64,000 bases of DNA. Source: Streptomyces sp. PKU-EA00015 (GTDB lineage Bacteria; Actinomycetota; Actinomycetes; Streptomycetales; Streptomycetaceae). The notes under the pieces are model-generated. The model saw only the letters and a program-made list of their open reading frames with translations, was not told the origin of the DNA and searched no databases. A program made the position numbers and the translations under genes. The stretch lies in assembly GCF_013387495.1 (NCBI RefSeq), contig NZ_JABZEE010000013.1:124001-188000 (forward strand), in the 5' to 3' direction. Positions 8,722-18,815 of the stretch are shown here, piece after piece; position 1 is the first letter of the stretch; each line of letters opens with the position of its first letter.

Positions 8722-10251
8722 TCAGCAGCGCTTGCCGTCGGCCGGGGGTGTGCCCTCCAGGAGGTAGGTGTTGATCGCCGAGTCGACGCAGTCGCTGCCC
8801 CGGCCGAACGCGGTGTGGCCGTCGCCGTCGTAGGTCAGCAGCCGGCCCGAGGAGAGCTGGCCGGCGAGGCTCCTGGCCCACTTGTACGGGGTGGCCGGGT
8901 CGCGGGTCGTGCCGACCACCACGATCGGGGCCGCGCCCTTCGCCTCGATGCGATGGGGCTTGCCGGTGGCCTTCTCGGGCCAGTAACCGCAGTTCAGGGA
9001 GGCCCAGGCGAAGCCCTCGCCGAAGACCGGGGAGGCCTTCTCGAACTCCGGGACGGCCGGCTCGACGGCCTCGGGCGTGCGGAAGGCGGCAGGGAGATCG
9101 AGGCAGTTCACGGCGGCGTTGGCGAACATCAGGTTCGCGTACGAGCCGTCCGCCTCCCGCTCGTAGTACATGTCGGCCATCGCCAGCAGCGAGGCGCCGT
9201 CACCCTCCTGGGCCGCGGCCAGCGCTCCCCGGAGCTGGGGCCACACGCCCTCGTCGTACATGGCCGCGATGACGCCCGTGGTGGCCAGCGACTCGGTGAG
9301 CTCGCGGCTCTCGCCGGTCGGGGCGGGGGTGGCGTCCAGCTTCTCGAAGAGCGCCTTGAGGCGGGCGGAGGCGTCCGCGGCGGACTTCCGGCCGAGCGGG
9401 CAGTCGGCCCGCTTGACGCAGTCCGCGGCGAAGGACTGGAACGCCGTCTCGAACCCGGCCGTCTGGTCGCGGTTCATCTGGCGTGAGGGCAGCGAGGGGT
9501 CCATCGCGCCGTCCAGGACGAGCCGGCCGGTCCGGTCGGGGAACAGCTCGGCGTACGTCGCGCCGAGGAAGGTGCCGTACGAGGCGCCGACGTAGTTCAG
9601 CTTCTCGTCGCCCAGCACGGCGCGGACGAGGTCCATGTCCCGTGCCGCCTCGACCGTGGAGACATGCGGCAGGATCGTGCCGGAGCGCTTCTCGCAGCCC
9701 GCGGCGAAGTCCTGGTAGGCCGCGGCCAGCTTCGCCGTCTCGTCGGCGTCGTCCGGGGTCTGGTCGGTCTGCGTGAAGGCGTCCATCTCCCGGCCGGAGA
9801 GGCACTCGACCGGTGCGCTGCGGGCGACGCCGCGCGGGTCGACGGCGACCATGTCGTAGCGGGCGCGGACCGGCGCGGGGTAGCCGATGCCCGCGTAGCT
9901 CTGGAGGTAGCCGATGGCCGAGGCGCCGGGTCCGCCCGGGTTGACCAGGAGGGAGCCGAGCCGCTTGCCCGGGCCCGTGGCCTTCTTGCGGGCGACCGCG
10001 AGGTCGACGGACTCGCCCTCGGGGTCCGCGTAGTCGAGCGGGGCCTTCACCGTCGCGCACTGGAAACCGGGGACGCCGCAGGAGCGCCAGGCCGGCTTCT
10101 GCGTGTAGTACCGCTCGAGGTCGGCGGAGGGGGCCGCCCGGCCGGACGGCGAGGAACCGGGAGACGAACCGCCGCCGCTGCAGCCGGAGACGAGCAGGCC
10201 GAGCGCGGCAAGGGGGAGGGCGAAGGTGCGGAGCAGGCGCCTGGAGTCCAT
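8722..10251 (-). CDS. Secreted S33-family tripeptidyl aminopeptidase (lipoprotein)
   Basis: A 509-residue alpha/beta-hydrolase. The N-terminus (MDSRRLLRTF...LLVSGC) is a lipoprotein signal peptide with the lipobox Cys at residue 24, so it should be anchored outside the membrane. The nucleophile elbow GASYG places Ser224. NPGGPG (104-109) is the oxyanion-hole motif of the proline iminopeptidase/TAP family. The C-terminal TAP-like part supplies the Asp in TTRDPATPYKWA and the His in DGDGHTAF. It resembles the Streptomyces SlpD/SlpE mycelium-associated tripeptidyl aminopeptidases, which remove N-terminal tripeptides from extracellular peptides. It is followed on the same strand by no close gene and preceded by holB. 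Confidence 0.9.
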   Translation of the reverse strand: MDSRRLLRTFALPLAALGLLVSGCSGGGSSPGSSPSGRAAPSADLERYYTQKPAWRSCGVPGFQCATVKAPLDYADPEGESVDLAVARKKATGPGKRLGSLLVNPGGPGASAIGYLQSYAGIGYPAPVRARYDMVAVDPRGVARSAPVECLSGREMDAFTQTDQTPDDADETAKLAAAYQDFAAGCEKRSGTILPHVSTVEAARDMDLVRAVLGDEKLNYVGASYGTFLGATYAELFPDRTGRLVLDGAMDPSLPSRQMNRDQTAGFETAFQSFAADCVKRADCPLGRKSAADASARLKALFEKLDATPAPTGESRELTESLATTGVIAAMYDEGVWPQLRGALAAAQEGDGASLLAMADMYYEREADGSYANLMFANAAVNCLDLPAAFRTPEAVEPAVPEFEKASPVFGEGFAWASLNCGYWPEKATGKPHRIEAKGAAPIVVVGTTRDPATPYKWARSLAGQLSSGRLLTYDGDGHTAFGRGSDCVDSAINTYLLEGTPPADGKRC

Positions 10252-10359
10252 CCCCGGAGCGTAATCCCAGCAGAGCGCCGATGCCCGTCCCTGCTCGTAC
10301 GGGTGACCTGGTCAACCCACCGGGGAGGTGACGCCCCGGCGCCCGGTCGGCCCACGGCG

Positions 10360-11565
10360 TCAGCCCGCGCGCAGCGCCATCGTCATCGCCTCGACCGCCA
10401 GCAGCGGGGCCACATTGCGGTCCAGGACCTCGCGGCAGGCGACGACCGCCTCTATGCGGCGCAGGGTGCCCTCGGGTGTGGAGCCGCGGGCGATGCGGTC
10501 GAGCGCGTCGCGCACGTCCTCATTGGCGAGCTGGACCCGCGAGCCCATCTGGAGCGCGAGGACGTCGCGGTAGAACCCCGTGAGGTCGGAGAGCGCGAGG
10601 TCGAGGCTGTCGCGCTGCGTCCGTGTCCTGCGGCGCTTCTGCTTGTCCTCGAGCTCCTTCACTGCACCGGCCGTCCCGCGCGGCATGCGGCCGCCCGCGG
10701 ACGCGCCGAGCGCCGCCTTCAGGTCCTCGGTCTCCTTGACGTCGATCTCCTCGGCGACCTGCTTGGCGTCCTCCGCCGCCGCGTCGACCAGCTCCTGCGC
10801 GGCCTTGAGGCAGCCGCCGATGTCCTCCACGCGCAGCGGGAGCTTGAGGACGGTCGCACGCCGGGCGCGGGCGCGCTCGTCCGTGGCGAGCCTGCGCGCG
10901 CGGCCGATGTGGCCCTGCGTGGCCCGCGCCGCCGCCGCGGCGACCTCGGGCTCGATGCCGTCGCGCCGGACCAGCACGTCGGCGACTGCGGAGACCGGGG
11001 GCGTACGGAGCGTGAGGTGGCGGCAACGGGACCGGATGGTGGGGAGCACGTCCTCCAGGGAGGGTGCGCACAGCAGCCACACGGTGCGCGGGGCGGGCTC
11101 CTCAACCGCCTTCAGCAGGACGTTCCCCGCGCCCTCGGTGAGGCGGTCGGCGTCCTCCAAGACGATCACCTGCCAGCGGCCGCCGGCGGGGGAGAGCTGC
11201 GCGCGGCGCACCAGCTCCCGGGTCTCCTTGACGCCGATGGACAGCAGGTCCGTGCGGATCACCTCGACGTCGGCGTGCGTCCCGACGAGCGTGGTGTGGC
11301 AGCCGTCGCAGAACCCGCAGCCGGGCGCGCCGCCGAGTGCGCGGTCGGGGCTGGTGCACTGCAGGGCGGCGGCGAAGGCACGGGCGGCGGTGGCCCGCCC
11401 GGACCCGGGGGGCCCGGTGAACAGCCAGGCGTGCGTCATCTTCGATGCGGCGGGGGCGGGGGCGCCCTGGGCCTGGGCGGTGACATGGGTGTCGGCGTCC
11501 CGCGCGGCGGCGCAGAGCTGCGTCCGGACACGCTCCTGGCCGACCATGTCGTCCCAAACGGCCAT
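10360..11565 (-). CDS. holB: DNA polymerase III subunit delta'
   Basis: A 401-residue clamp-loader subunit that begins MAVWDDMVGQERV, the typical actinobacterial start. The AAA+ core has a P-loop-like GPPGSGRAT (51-59) in which Arg replaces the Walker Lys; delta' subunits are known not to hydrolyse ATP. A zinc-binding cluster (CTSPDRALGGAPGC, then CDGC) lies at about 70-90. A C-terminal collar domain follows. It acts in the replisome to load the sliding clamp. It lies about 400 bases downstream of tmk, on the same strand; tmk-holB neighbourhood is common in bacteria and supports the call. Confidence 0.93.
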   Translation of the reverse strand: MAVWDDMVGQERVRTQLCAAARDADTHVTAQAQGAPAPAASKMTHAWLFTGPPGSGRATAARAFAAALQCTSPDRALGGAPGCGFCDGCHTTLVGTHADVEVIRTDLLSIGVKETRELVRRAQLSPAGGRWQVIVLEDADRLTEGAGNVLLKAVEEPAPRTVWLLCAPSLEDVLPTIRSRCRHLTLRTPPVSAVADVLVRRDGIEPEVAAAAARATQGHIGRARRLATDERARARRATVLKLPLRVEDIGGCLKAAQELVDAAAEDAKQVAEEIDVKETEDLKAALGASAGGRMPRGTAGAVKELEDKQKRRRTRTQRDSLDLALSDLTGFYRDVLALQMGSRVQLANEDVRDALDRIARGSTPEGTLRRIEAVVACREVLDRNVAPLLAVEAMTMALRAG

Positions 11566-11968
11566 GTGCCGTCACCGCCCTTCCGTGCTGCGGTCTCCCA
11601 TTGTGGAGGAGCCCTCTGACATCCCGCCCCGACCGGGCCCCGGGCAGTCGCCGCCCTCGGGCAGAAGGGCGCGCCGTCACGCCTGGGGGCCGGACCGGGC
11701 GCGGGCCCGTCGAGGCACCGGGGAGCCCTGATCACGTCCACAAGCCGGACCGGGCGGGGCAGCGCGTCAGGGGAACTGCGTCGCACCCGCGAGCCGGGGC
11801 GTCAGGTCGCCCATCCCGCCCGCAGCAACCCTTGCGCACGGAGGCCGCGTGCCGCGCCTTACCGGCTCGTCACGCGCTGGAACGCCCTGGGCGGAACGGT
11901 CATGCCCAGCAAGCGGAACGCGCCGACTTCCAGACCAAGGCCTGCGAGCCGACGCGTTCGCAGCCCTC
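11566..11968 (-). other. Gap between tmk and holB without a recognised gene
   Basis: About 400 bases separate the tmk stop from the holB start. Short frames exist on both strands, but their composition (Arg/Pro/Ser-rich) is that of random frames in GC-rich DNA and none has a good ribosome site. I see no strong hairpin. It may simply hold the holB promoter. Confidence 0.4.
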
Positions 11969-14900
11969 TCAGCGCCTGCTGCCTCGGCCGTCGTCGTCGT
12001 CCTCGTGGGGGCCGAGCAGTTCGTCCGCCAGGGTCGGGAGGTCGTCCAGCGGCGTCTCCTCCGCCCAGTCCGGGCGGCCGCGCCGACGGGCCGGCTGGGG
12101 GTCGACCTGAGGCAGCTCCCGGGTGCGCTCGTTCCCGCCTTCGGCACCCTCGGCGTTCTCCGGGCGCTCGTCGCGGAAGAAGCCCGGCGGCACCCGGTCC
12201 GCGGGCTCCGCGTCCCGGCGCGCGTCCCGGACCGGCGGCAGCATCGCCGTCTCGTCGGCCGCCCGCCGGTCGTCCACGGCCGGCAGCACGGAGGTCTCCT
12301 CCTCGGCCCTCGGGTCCACGGCCGGCAGGACGGACGTCTCCGCCTCGTCCGGGACCTTGCGCAGCAGCCTCGTCTCGTCGTCCCCCGCGACCGCGTCCGG
12401 CCTCGGGACCTCCTGCGTGATCTCGTCCGCACCGGCCGCCGGCTCCTCCTCCCGCCGCATGACCGGCGTCGGCACCGTGACCTCGTTCGCCGACTGCGCG
12501 GACACCGCGGCCGCTGCCGCAGCGGCCGCCTCCGCGGCCCGCCGTGCCTGCTCGGCCTTCAGCAGCGCCTCTTCCGCCTTGCGCTGCTTCTCCAGCCGGC
12601 GCGCCTCGGCCTCGGCCCGCAGCCGGGCCTCCTCCTCGGCCTGGCGGCGCAGCCGCTCCTGCTCCTCCTGGCGGGCCTTCTCCTCGGCCTCGCGACGGCG
12701 GCGTTCCGCCTCCGCCCTCCGGCGCGCCTCCTCGGCGCGCTGCCTGGCCTCCTCGGCCTGGCGCTCGGCCTCGCGCTGCCGCGCCTCGTCCTCTTCGCGC
12801 CGCTTGCGCTCCTCCTCCTCGGCACGCAGGCGCGCGAGCTGCTCCTGGCGCTCGCGCTCAAGGCGCTCCTCCTCCGCCTTGCGCGCCGCCTCCTCCTCGG
12901 CCCTGCGGCGGGCCTCCTCCTCGGCCGCCCTGCGCGCCTCCTCCCGTGCCGTGATCTCGGCCTCGGACAGGGGCAGCATCTGGTCGAGCCGGTGGCGTAC
13001 GACGGTGGTGACCGCCTCGGGCTCCTGGCCCGCGTCCACGACGAGGTAGCGCCCGGGGGCGGCGGCGGCCAGGGTCAGGAACCCGGCGCGCACCCGCTGG
13101 TGGAACTCCGCGGGCTCCGACTCCAGCCGGTCCGGCGCCTCGGTGAAGCGTTCGCGTGCGGTCTCCGGGGACACGTCGAGCAGCACGGTCAGGTGCGGTA
13201 CGAGTCCGTCCGTCGCCCAGCGGGAGATCCGCGCGATCTCCGTCGGCGACAGGTCGCGGCCCGCGCCCTGGTAGGCCACGGAGGAGTCGATGTAGCGGTC
13301 GGAGATGACGATCGCGCCGCGCTCCAGCGCCGGGCGGACGACCGAGTCGACGTGCTCCGCGCGGTCGGCGGCGTACAGCAGGGCCTCGGCCCGGTTGGAC
13401 AGTCCGGCGCTCGACACGTCCAGCAGGATGGACCGCAGCCGCTTGCCGACGGGGGTGGCACCAGGCTCCCGGGTGACGACGACCTCGTGGCCCTTGGCGC
13501 GGATCCACTCGGCGAGCGCCTCGACCTGGGTGGACTTGCCGGCGCCGTCGCCGCCCTCGATGGCGATGAAGAAGCCGTTCGTCGCGGGCGCCTGGGCCGG
13601 GTCAGCGCCGCCGCGCACCGCGTCGCGCAGATCGCGGCGGAGCGGCACCCCGGACCGGTCGTCGGTCTTGGCCAGGACGACCGCGGCGACGGGCAGCAGC
13701 AGCGCGCCCGCGAGCATCAGCGTGAACGCGGCCCCGCCGTGCGCGAAGACGAAGTCGCCGCTCGCGAGCCGGTGCGGTCCGATCGCCGCCGCCAGCAGCG
13801 GGGCCGCGATCACAGTGAGTCCGATGGCGACGCGGACGACCGCCTGGAGGTGCTCGGTGATGCGGGGGCGGCGGAAGTCCTCGGTCTCCTGGTCGATCAG
13901 GCCGTGCCCGGTGTTCGCGGCCACACCGGCCGTGAAGCCGGCGAGCGCCGCGATGAACAGCACGGTGGCCGTGTCCGGTACGAGACCCATGGCGAGCAGC
14001 GCCACGCCGGTCACGGTGAGCGCGAGGGCGAGCAGCCGGCGGCGCGACAGCGAGGGCAGGACGGCTCCGGCCGTGCGGATCCCGGCTCCGGTGCCGCCGA
14101 TCAGGGCGAGGACGAGCAGCGCGAACGCCGCCGGGCCGCCGCCTAGGTCGACGGCGTGGAGCACGGCGACGGCCGTCGCGGACGCGATGGCTCCGGTGAC
14201 GGCGGCGCAGGCGAGCACGAACAGCGGGATGCTGCCGGTGCGGCCCTTGTCCGCGCCGTTCCCGGTCGACGGGCGGCGCAGGCCCTCCAGCGGCGAACGA
14301 GGCCGGGGCGTCTGCGCGGCGGGCAGCTCGACGAAGTACAGCGTCGACACGGACGCGGCGAACAGGCCGGCCGCGAGGTAGGAGGCGAGCGCCGCCTGGT
14401 GAAGCGTGAACCACTCGATGCCCGAGCCGAGCAGGTTGCCGATCAGCGTGGCGACGAGCAGCACGGCGGCCGCCGCGGGGATGACCGCGAAGCCGGTGCG
14501 CAGCCACAGCCGGCGCAGCGCGTCGAGGTGGTCGGGCAGCGGCCGTACCGCCGCGCCCTCCAGCGGCGGCGCGGGCAGCAGCGCGGGAGCGGCGCCGTCA
14601 CGGGCGACCGTCCAGAAACGTTCCGCGACACCGGAGACGAAGACGGTGATCAGCAGGATCGCGAGTGCGTTCGCGGGGACCCAGTCGATCCACAGCGGCG
14701 CGACGACCAGCAGCCCGACCCGCACGCCGTCCGCGCCGATCATGGTCCAGCGCCGGTCCAGCGGGCCGCTCGGCGCGGTGAGCGAAGTCATGGGGCCGAG
14801 GAGTACGGCCCCGAACAGCAGCGTGGCCAGCACGCGCGCTCCGAGGACGGCGGCGACGGCGAAGGCCGCCCCGCGGTAACCGGTCCCGAACGTGCCTGAC

Positions 14901-15136
14901 TCGACGGCCGCCTGCAACGCCAGCAGCATCAGGACGAGGACACCCAGTGCGTCCCCGGTCCCGCCGACCACTTGGGCGTTCCAGAGCCGCCTCAGCGGCG
15001 CGTGACGCAGGAGGGCGCGCACGGCGCGCTCCCGCGAGTCCGCGGCGAGTGCGTCGGAATCAGATGCGTCGGAAGCAGTCTCTGCAGCGGTACTCATGAC
15101 CGCCTGCTGCTCGGCTGGCTGCTCGGCTCGCGTCAT
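11969..15136 (-). CDS. tmk: Thymidylate kinase fused to an MFS-like membrane domain and a charged coiled coil
   Basis: A 1055-residue fusion. Residues about 50-480 contain about a dozen hydrophobic segments resembling a major-facilitator protein. Residues about 520-725 are a complete dTMP kinase: P-loop EGGDGAGKST (527-536), the DRYIDSSVAYQGAG substrate motif, and a lid region. Residues about 727-880 are an Ala/Glu/Arg-rich coiled coil with many RRxAEEEA heptads, followed by an acidic tail with repeated ETSVLPAVD-like units. The kinase makes dTDP from dTMP for DNA synthesis. The membrane part would tether it to the membrane; a transport role is unproven. Similar large tmk genes are, from memory, usual in Streptomyces. 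The preceding gene is topA, 140 bases away on the same strand. Confidence 0.92.
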   Translation of the reverse strand: MTRAEQPAEQQAVMSTAAETASDASDSDALAADSRERAVRALLRHAPLRRLWNAQVVGGTGDALGVLVLMLLALQAAVESGTFGTGYRGAAFAVAAVLGARVLATLLFGAVLLGPMTSLTAPSGPLDRRWTMIGADGVRVGLLVVAPLWIDWVPANALAILLITVFVSGVAERFWTVARDGAAPALLPAPPLEGAAVRPLPDHLDALRRLWLRTGFAVIPAAAAVLLVATLIGNLLGSGIEWFTLHQAALASYLAAGLFAASVSTLYFVELPAAQTPRPRSPLEGLRRPSTGNGADKGRTGSIPLFVLACAAVTGAIASATAVAVLHAVDLGGGPAAFALLVLALIGGTGAGIRTAGAVLPSLSRRRLLALALTVTGVALLAMGLVPDTATVLFIAALAGFTAGVAANTGHGLIDQETEDFRRPRITEHLQAVVRVAIGLTVIAAPLLAAAIGPHRLASGDFVFAHGGAAFTLMLAGALLLPVAAVVLAKTDDRSGVPLRRDLRDAVRGGADPAQAPATNGFFIAIEGGDGAGKSTQVEALAEWIRAKGHEVVVTREPGATPVGKRLRSILLDVSSAGLSNRAEALLYAADRAEHVDSVVRPALERGAIVISDRYIDSSVAYQGAGRDLSPTEIARISRWATDGLVPHLTVLLDVSPETARERFTEAPDRLESEPAEFHQRVRAGFLTLAAAAPGRYLVVDAGQEPEAVTTVVRHRLDQMLPLSEAEITAREEARRAAEEEARRRAEEEAARKAEEERLERERQEQLARLRAEEEERKRREEDEARQREAERQAEEARQRAEEARRRAEAERRRREAEEKARQEEQERLRRQAEEEARLRAEAEARRLEKQRKAEEALLKAEQARRAAEAAAAAAAAVSAQSANEVTVPTPVMRREEEPAAGADEITQEVPRPDAVAGDDETRLLRKVPDEAETSVLPAVDPRAEEETSVLPAVDDRRAADETAMLPPVRDARRDAEPADRVPPGFFRDERPENAEGAEGGNERTRELPQVDPQPARRRGRPDWAEETPLDDLPTLADELLGPHEDDDDGRGSRR

Positions 15137-15276
15137 CCGCCCAGCCTATCCGGAGCGGGTCGCTCCCCGGAGGGGTGTCCGAACACACGGGCGCTTTGTC
15201 ACACGAGTGTGAAGATCCCCGTGCGCCAAAGCGCCTGTGCCGGTCCGGCCCGGGAGTCGCCTCCCGGCCGGTTCCT

Positions 15277-18123
15277 CTACTCCTCGCCCGCGGTCGCGGA
15301 GGCGTTGGCCGACGCCGCCGTCTTCTTCGTGGTGGCCTTCTTCGCCGGTGCCTTCTTGGCGGCGGCCGTCGTCTTCTTGGCCGCCGTCGTCTTGGCGGCC
15401 GTCTTCTTCGCCGCCGTCTTCTTGGCGGGCGCCTTCTTGGCGGGCGCCTTCTTGGCCGTCTTCTTGGCCGGCCCCTTGGCACGCTTCTCGGCGAGCAGTT
15501 CGTAGCCGCGCTCCGGCGTGATGTCCTCGACGCTGTCGCCGGTGCGCAGCGTCGCGTTGGTCTCGCCGTCGGTGACGTACGGGCCGAAGCGGCCGTCCTT
15601 GACGACGACGGGACGCTCGCTGACCGGGTCGGTGCCCAGCTCCTTCAGCGGCGGCTTGGCCGCGGCCCGCCCGCGCTGCTTGGGCTGCGCGTAGATCGCG
15701 AGGGCTTCGTCCAGCGTGATGCTGAACAACTGCTCCTCGTTCTCCAGCGAGCGCGAGTCGGTGCCCTTCTTCAGGTACGGGCCGTAGCGGCCGTTCTGCG
15801 CGGTGATCTCGACGCCTTCGGCGTCGGTGCCGACCACCCGCGGCAGGGACATCAGCTTCAGCGCGTCCTCGAGCGTGACGGTGTCGAGCGACATGGACTT
15901 GAACAGCGACGCCGTGCGCGGCTTGACCGCGTTCTTGCCGGTCTTCGGCGTGCCCTCGGGCAGCACCTCGGTGACGTACGGGCCGTAGCGGCCGTCCTTG
16001 GCGATGATCTGGTGTCCGGTCGCCGGGTCGGTGCCCAGCTCGAAGTCACCGCTCGGCTTGGCGAGCAGCTCCTCCGCGTACTCCACGGTCAGCTCGTCGG
16101 GTGCGAGGTCGTCGGGGACGTCGGCGCGCTGGTGGCCCTCCGCGTCCTTCTCGCCGCGCTCGACGTACGGGCCGTAGCGGCCGACGCGCAGAACGATGCC
16201 GCTGCCGACGGGGAAGCTGGAGATCTCGCGGGCGTCGATGGCGCCGAGGTCGGTCACCAGCTCCTTGAGACCACCGAGGTGGTCGCCGTCGCCGTTGCCC
16301 GCCTCGGAGGCCGCGCCGGCGGCGTCGCCCTCGCCGAAGTAGAAGCGCTTGAGCCACGGCACGGCCTGCGCCTCGCCCCGTGCGATGCGGTCGAGGTCGT
16401 CCTCCATCCTGGCGGTGAAGTCGTAGTCGACGAGCCGGCCGAAGTGCTTCTCCAGCAGGTTCACCACGGCGAAGGAGAGGAACGACGGCACGAGCGCCGT
16501 CCCCTTCTTGAAGACGTAGCCGCGGTCCAGGATCGTGCCGATGATCGACGCGTACGTCGACGGGCGGCCGATCTCACGCTCTTCCAGCTCCTTGACCAGC
16601 GACGCCTCGGTGTAGCGGGCGGGCGGCTTGGTGGCGTGGCCGTCCACCGAGATCTCCTCGGCGGACAGGGCATCGCCCTGCGCGACCTGCGGGAGGCGAC
16701 GCTCGCGGTCGTCCAGCTCCGCGTTCGGGTCGTCCGCGCCCTCCACGTAGGCCTTCATGAAGCCGTGGAAGGTGATCGTCTTGCCGGACGCGGTGAACTC
16801 GGCGTCGCGGCCGTCGGAGGCCCGGCCGCCGATCTTCACCGTCACGCTGTTCCCGACGGCGTCCTTCATCTGGGAGGCGACGGTCCGCTTCCAGATCAGC
16901 TCGTAGAGACGGAACTGGTCGCCGGACAGACCGGTCTCGGCCGGCGTGCGGAAACGGTCGCCCGACGGCCGGATCGCCTCGTGCGCCTCCTGCGCGTTCT
17001 TGACCTTGCCGGCGTAGGTACGCGGCTTGTCGGGCAGGTAGTCGGCGCCGTACAGCTGCGTCACCTGCGCCCGGGCCGCCGCGACGGCGGTCTCGGACAG
17101 CGTGGTGGAGTCCGTACGCATGTAGGTGATGAAGCCGTTCTCGTACAGCTTCTGCGCGATCTGCATGGTCGCCTTGGCGCCGAAGCCCAGCTTGCGCGAG
17201 GCCTCCTGCTGCAGCGTCGTCGTACGGAAGGGCGCGTACGGCGAGCGGCGGTAGGGCTTGGACTCGACGGAGCGGACCGCGAAGGACGTGTCCTGGAGCG
17301 CTGCGGCCAGGGCACGGGCGTTCGCCTCGTCGAGGTGGAGCACCTGCGCGCTCTTGAGCCGGCCGTCCGGACCGAAGTCGCGGCCCTGGGCGACACGCCG
17401 CCCGTCGACCGTGTTGAGACGGGCCGTGAGGGTCGAGGGGTCGGACGTGTCACCGGCGCGGCCGGTGGCGAAGGTGCCGGTCAGGTCCCAGTACTCGGCG
17501 GAGCGGAACGCGATGCGCTCGCGCTCCCGCTCGACGACGAGCCGGGTCGCGACGGACTGCACGCGGCCGGCGGACAGCCGGGGCATGACCTTCTTCCACA
17601 GGACCGGCGAGACCTCGTAGCCGTAGAGGCGGTCGAGGATGCGGCGGGTCTCCTGGGCGTCGACCATGCGCTTGTTGAGCTCGCGCGGGTTCGCGACGGC
17701 GTCGCGGATCGCTTCCTTGGTGATCTCGTGGAACACCATGCGGTGGACGGGAACCTTGGGCTTGAGCACCTCGAGGAGGTGCCACGCGATGGCCTCGCCC
17801 TCGCGGTCCTCATCGGTGGCGAGGTAGAGCTCGTCGGACTCGGCGAGCTGCTCCTTGAGCTTCCTGACCTGGGCCCGCTTGTCTGCGTTGACGACGTAGA
17901 TCGGCTGGAAGTCGTGTTCGACGTCGACGCCGAGGCGGCGCACCTCGCCGGTGTACTTCTCCGGCACCTCGGCGGCGCCGTTCGGCAGGTCGCGGATGTG
18001 CCCGACGCTCGCCTCGACGACGTAACCAGGGCCGAGGTAGCCCTTGATCGTCTTCGCCTTGGCAGGCGACTCGACGATCACGAGTCGGCGGCCGCCCTGT
18101 GCGGTCTCGCTGGTCGGGGACAA
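15277..18123 (-). CDS. topA: DNA topoisomerase I
   Basis: A 948-residue type IA topoisomerase that relaxes negative supercoils. The TOPRIM domain has [12 protein letters not shown] near residue 14 and TDEDREGE near 110. The active-site Tyr is at about 334 in [11 protein letters not shown]. There are no zinc fingers. Instead four DGRYGPY-type C-terminal repeats are seen, followed by a tail of alternating Lys and Ala/Thr residues (about 65 residues) that is typical of actinobacterial TopA and known to raise processivity. The start is a TTG at 18123: the sequence [19 protein letters not shown] immediately follows it, and GGAGAG lies upstream. It is transcribed towards tmk. Confidence 0.96.
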   Translation of the reverse strand: MSPTSETAQGGRRLVIVESPAKAKTIKGYLGPGYVVEASVGHIRDLPNGAAEVPEKYTGEVRRLGVDVEHDFQPIYVVNADKRAQVRKLKEQLAESDELYLATDEDREGEAIAWHLLEVLKPKVPVHRMVFHEITKEAIRDAVANPRELNKRMVDAQETRRILDRLYGYEVSPVLWKKVMPRLSAGRVQSVATRLVVERERERIAFRSAEYWDLTGTFATGRAGDTSDPSTLTARLNTVDGRRVAQGRDFGPDGRLKSAQVLHLDEANARALAAALQDTSFAVRSVESKPYRRSPYAPFRTTTLQQEASRKLGFGAKATMQIAQKLYENGFITYMRTDSTTLSETAVAAARAQVTQLYGADYLPDKPRTYAGKVKNAQEAHEAIRPSGDRFRTPAETGLSGDQFRLYELIWKRTVASQMKDAVGNSVTVKIGGRASDGRDAEFTASGKTITFHGFMKAYVEGADDPNAELDDRERRLPQVAQGDALSAEEISVDGHATKPPARYTEASLVKELEEREIGRPSTYASIIGTILDRGYVFKKGTALVPSFLSFAVVNLLEKHFGRLVDYDFTARMEDDLDRIARGEAQAVPWLKRFYFGEGDAAGAASEAGNGDGDHLGGLKELVTDLGAIDAREISSFPVGSGIVLRVGRYGPYVERGEKDAEGHQRADVPDDLAPDELTVEYAEELLAKPSGDFELGTDPATGHQIIAKDGRYGPYVTEVLPEGTPKTGKNAVKPRTASLFKSMSLDTVTLEDALKLMSLPRVVGTDAEGVEITAQNGRYGPYLKKGTDSRSLENEEQLFSITLDEALAIYAQPKQRGRAAAKPPLKELGTDPVSERPVVVKDGRFGPYVTDGETNATLRTGDSVEDITPERGYELLAEKRAKGPAKKTAKKAPAKKAPAKKTAAKKTAAKTTAAKKTTAAAKKAPAKKATTKKTAASANASATAGEE

Positions 18124-18346
18124 CTTCGCTCTTCTCTCCGGTCGACGCTCGATGGGCGCTCACTGCGGTGCGGTACGCGGTGGTGCGGCGTTACGGCACT
18201 GCTGTGGCGCTGCTGTCGCTGCGGAGTGTGACGGTACAACCCGCCCCCGTGTCAAACGGCAAAAGACCGCAACGGCCACTCGAACGGTAACCCGACTCCA
18301 GCCCTTTATGCCGCCCGGACCGGCACGTCGGCGCCTGTGCGCCGCC

Positions 18347-18544
18347 TCAGATACGAGTGAAGCACCACACGCCGAGCGTGAGGAAGGCCGCACCGAAGAA
18401 GATCCCGAAGGCGCCGGCCGTGGCGGGGCTCACTCCGTGCGCGACGGGTGCGCGGTGCGCGAGACGTGTCCCCGTCCACAGCAGCAGCCCGGCTCCGAAC
18501 AGCGCGAATGCCGTCCCGGCGAAGATCGCTGGCCCGCTCTCCAT
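18347..18544 (-). CDS. Small two-helix membrane protein
   Basis: From the ATG at 18544 the product has 65 residues with two hydrophobic segments (GPAIFAGTAFALFGAGLLLW and AGAFGIFFGAAFLTLGVW) separated by a short polar loop. The frame stays open upstream to 18670, but the extension is hydrophilic and lacks family character, so the short form is preferred; an AGGACC sequence precedes it. Function unknown. It lies upstream of topA on the same strand, with about 220 bases between them. Confidence 0.65.
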   Translation of the reverse strand: MESGPAIFAGTAFALFGAGLLLWTGTRLAHRAPVAHGVSPATAGAFGIFFGAAFLTLGVWCFTRI

Positions 18545-18815
18545 GCCCGTGTCCGGTCCTTCCCTGACGCCATGGATGTCCGGGTGCCGAGGCTGGCACG
18601 CCTGGGCGTCGTCCGCGCGAATTCCGGGTGAACGGTGCGTGGGTTCACTCACGCGGTCGCGTCGGCACATTTTCCGGAGGGATCTCCTCCCCTTCCTCTG
18701 TCCTCATCGATCACTCCCCTTTGATCGTTCTCGGGTCCGGCCGCGGGAGGGGGGAACGCTGACCGAACATTGGCCGGTTTGCCCGTATCGAGCGGCGCAA
18801 ACCGTGCAGGGCCGC

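Noticed and set aside
12544..12954. Repeat region suggestive of a tandem array
   Set aside because: The repetition is the heptad coding pattern of the tmk coiled coil, not a DNA repeat or CRISPR.
15175..18231. Open frame of over 1000 codons opposite topA
   Set aside because: It mirrors the topA codon pattern; topA is unmistakable and the antisense product has no domain character.
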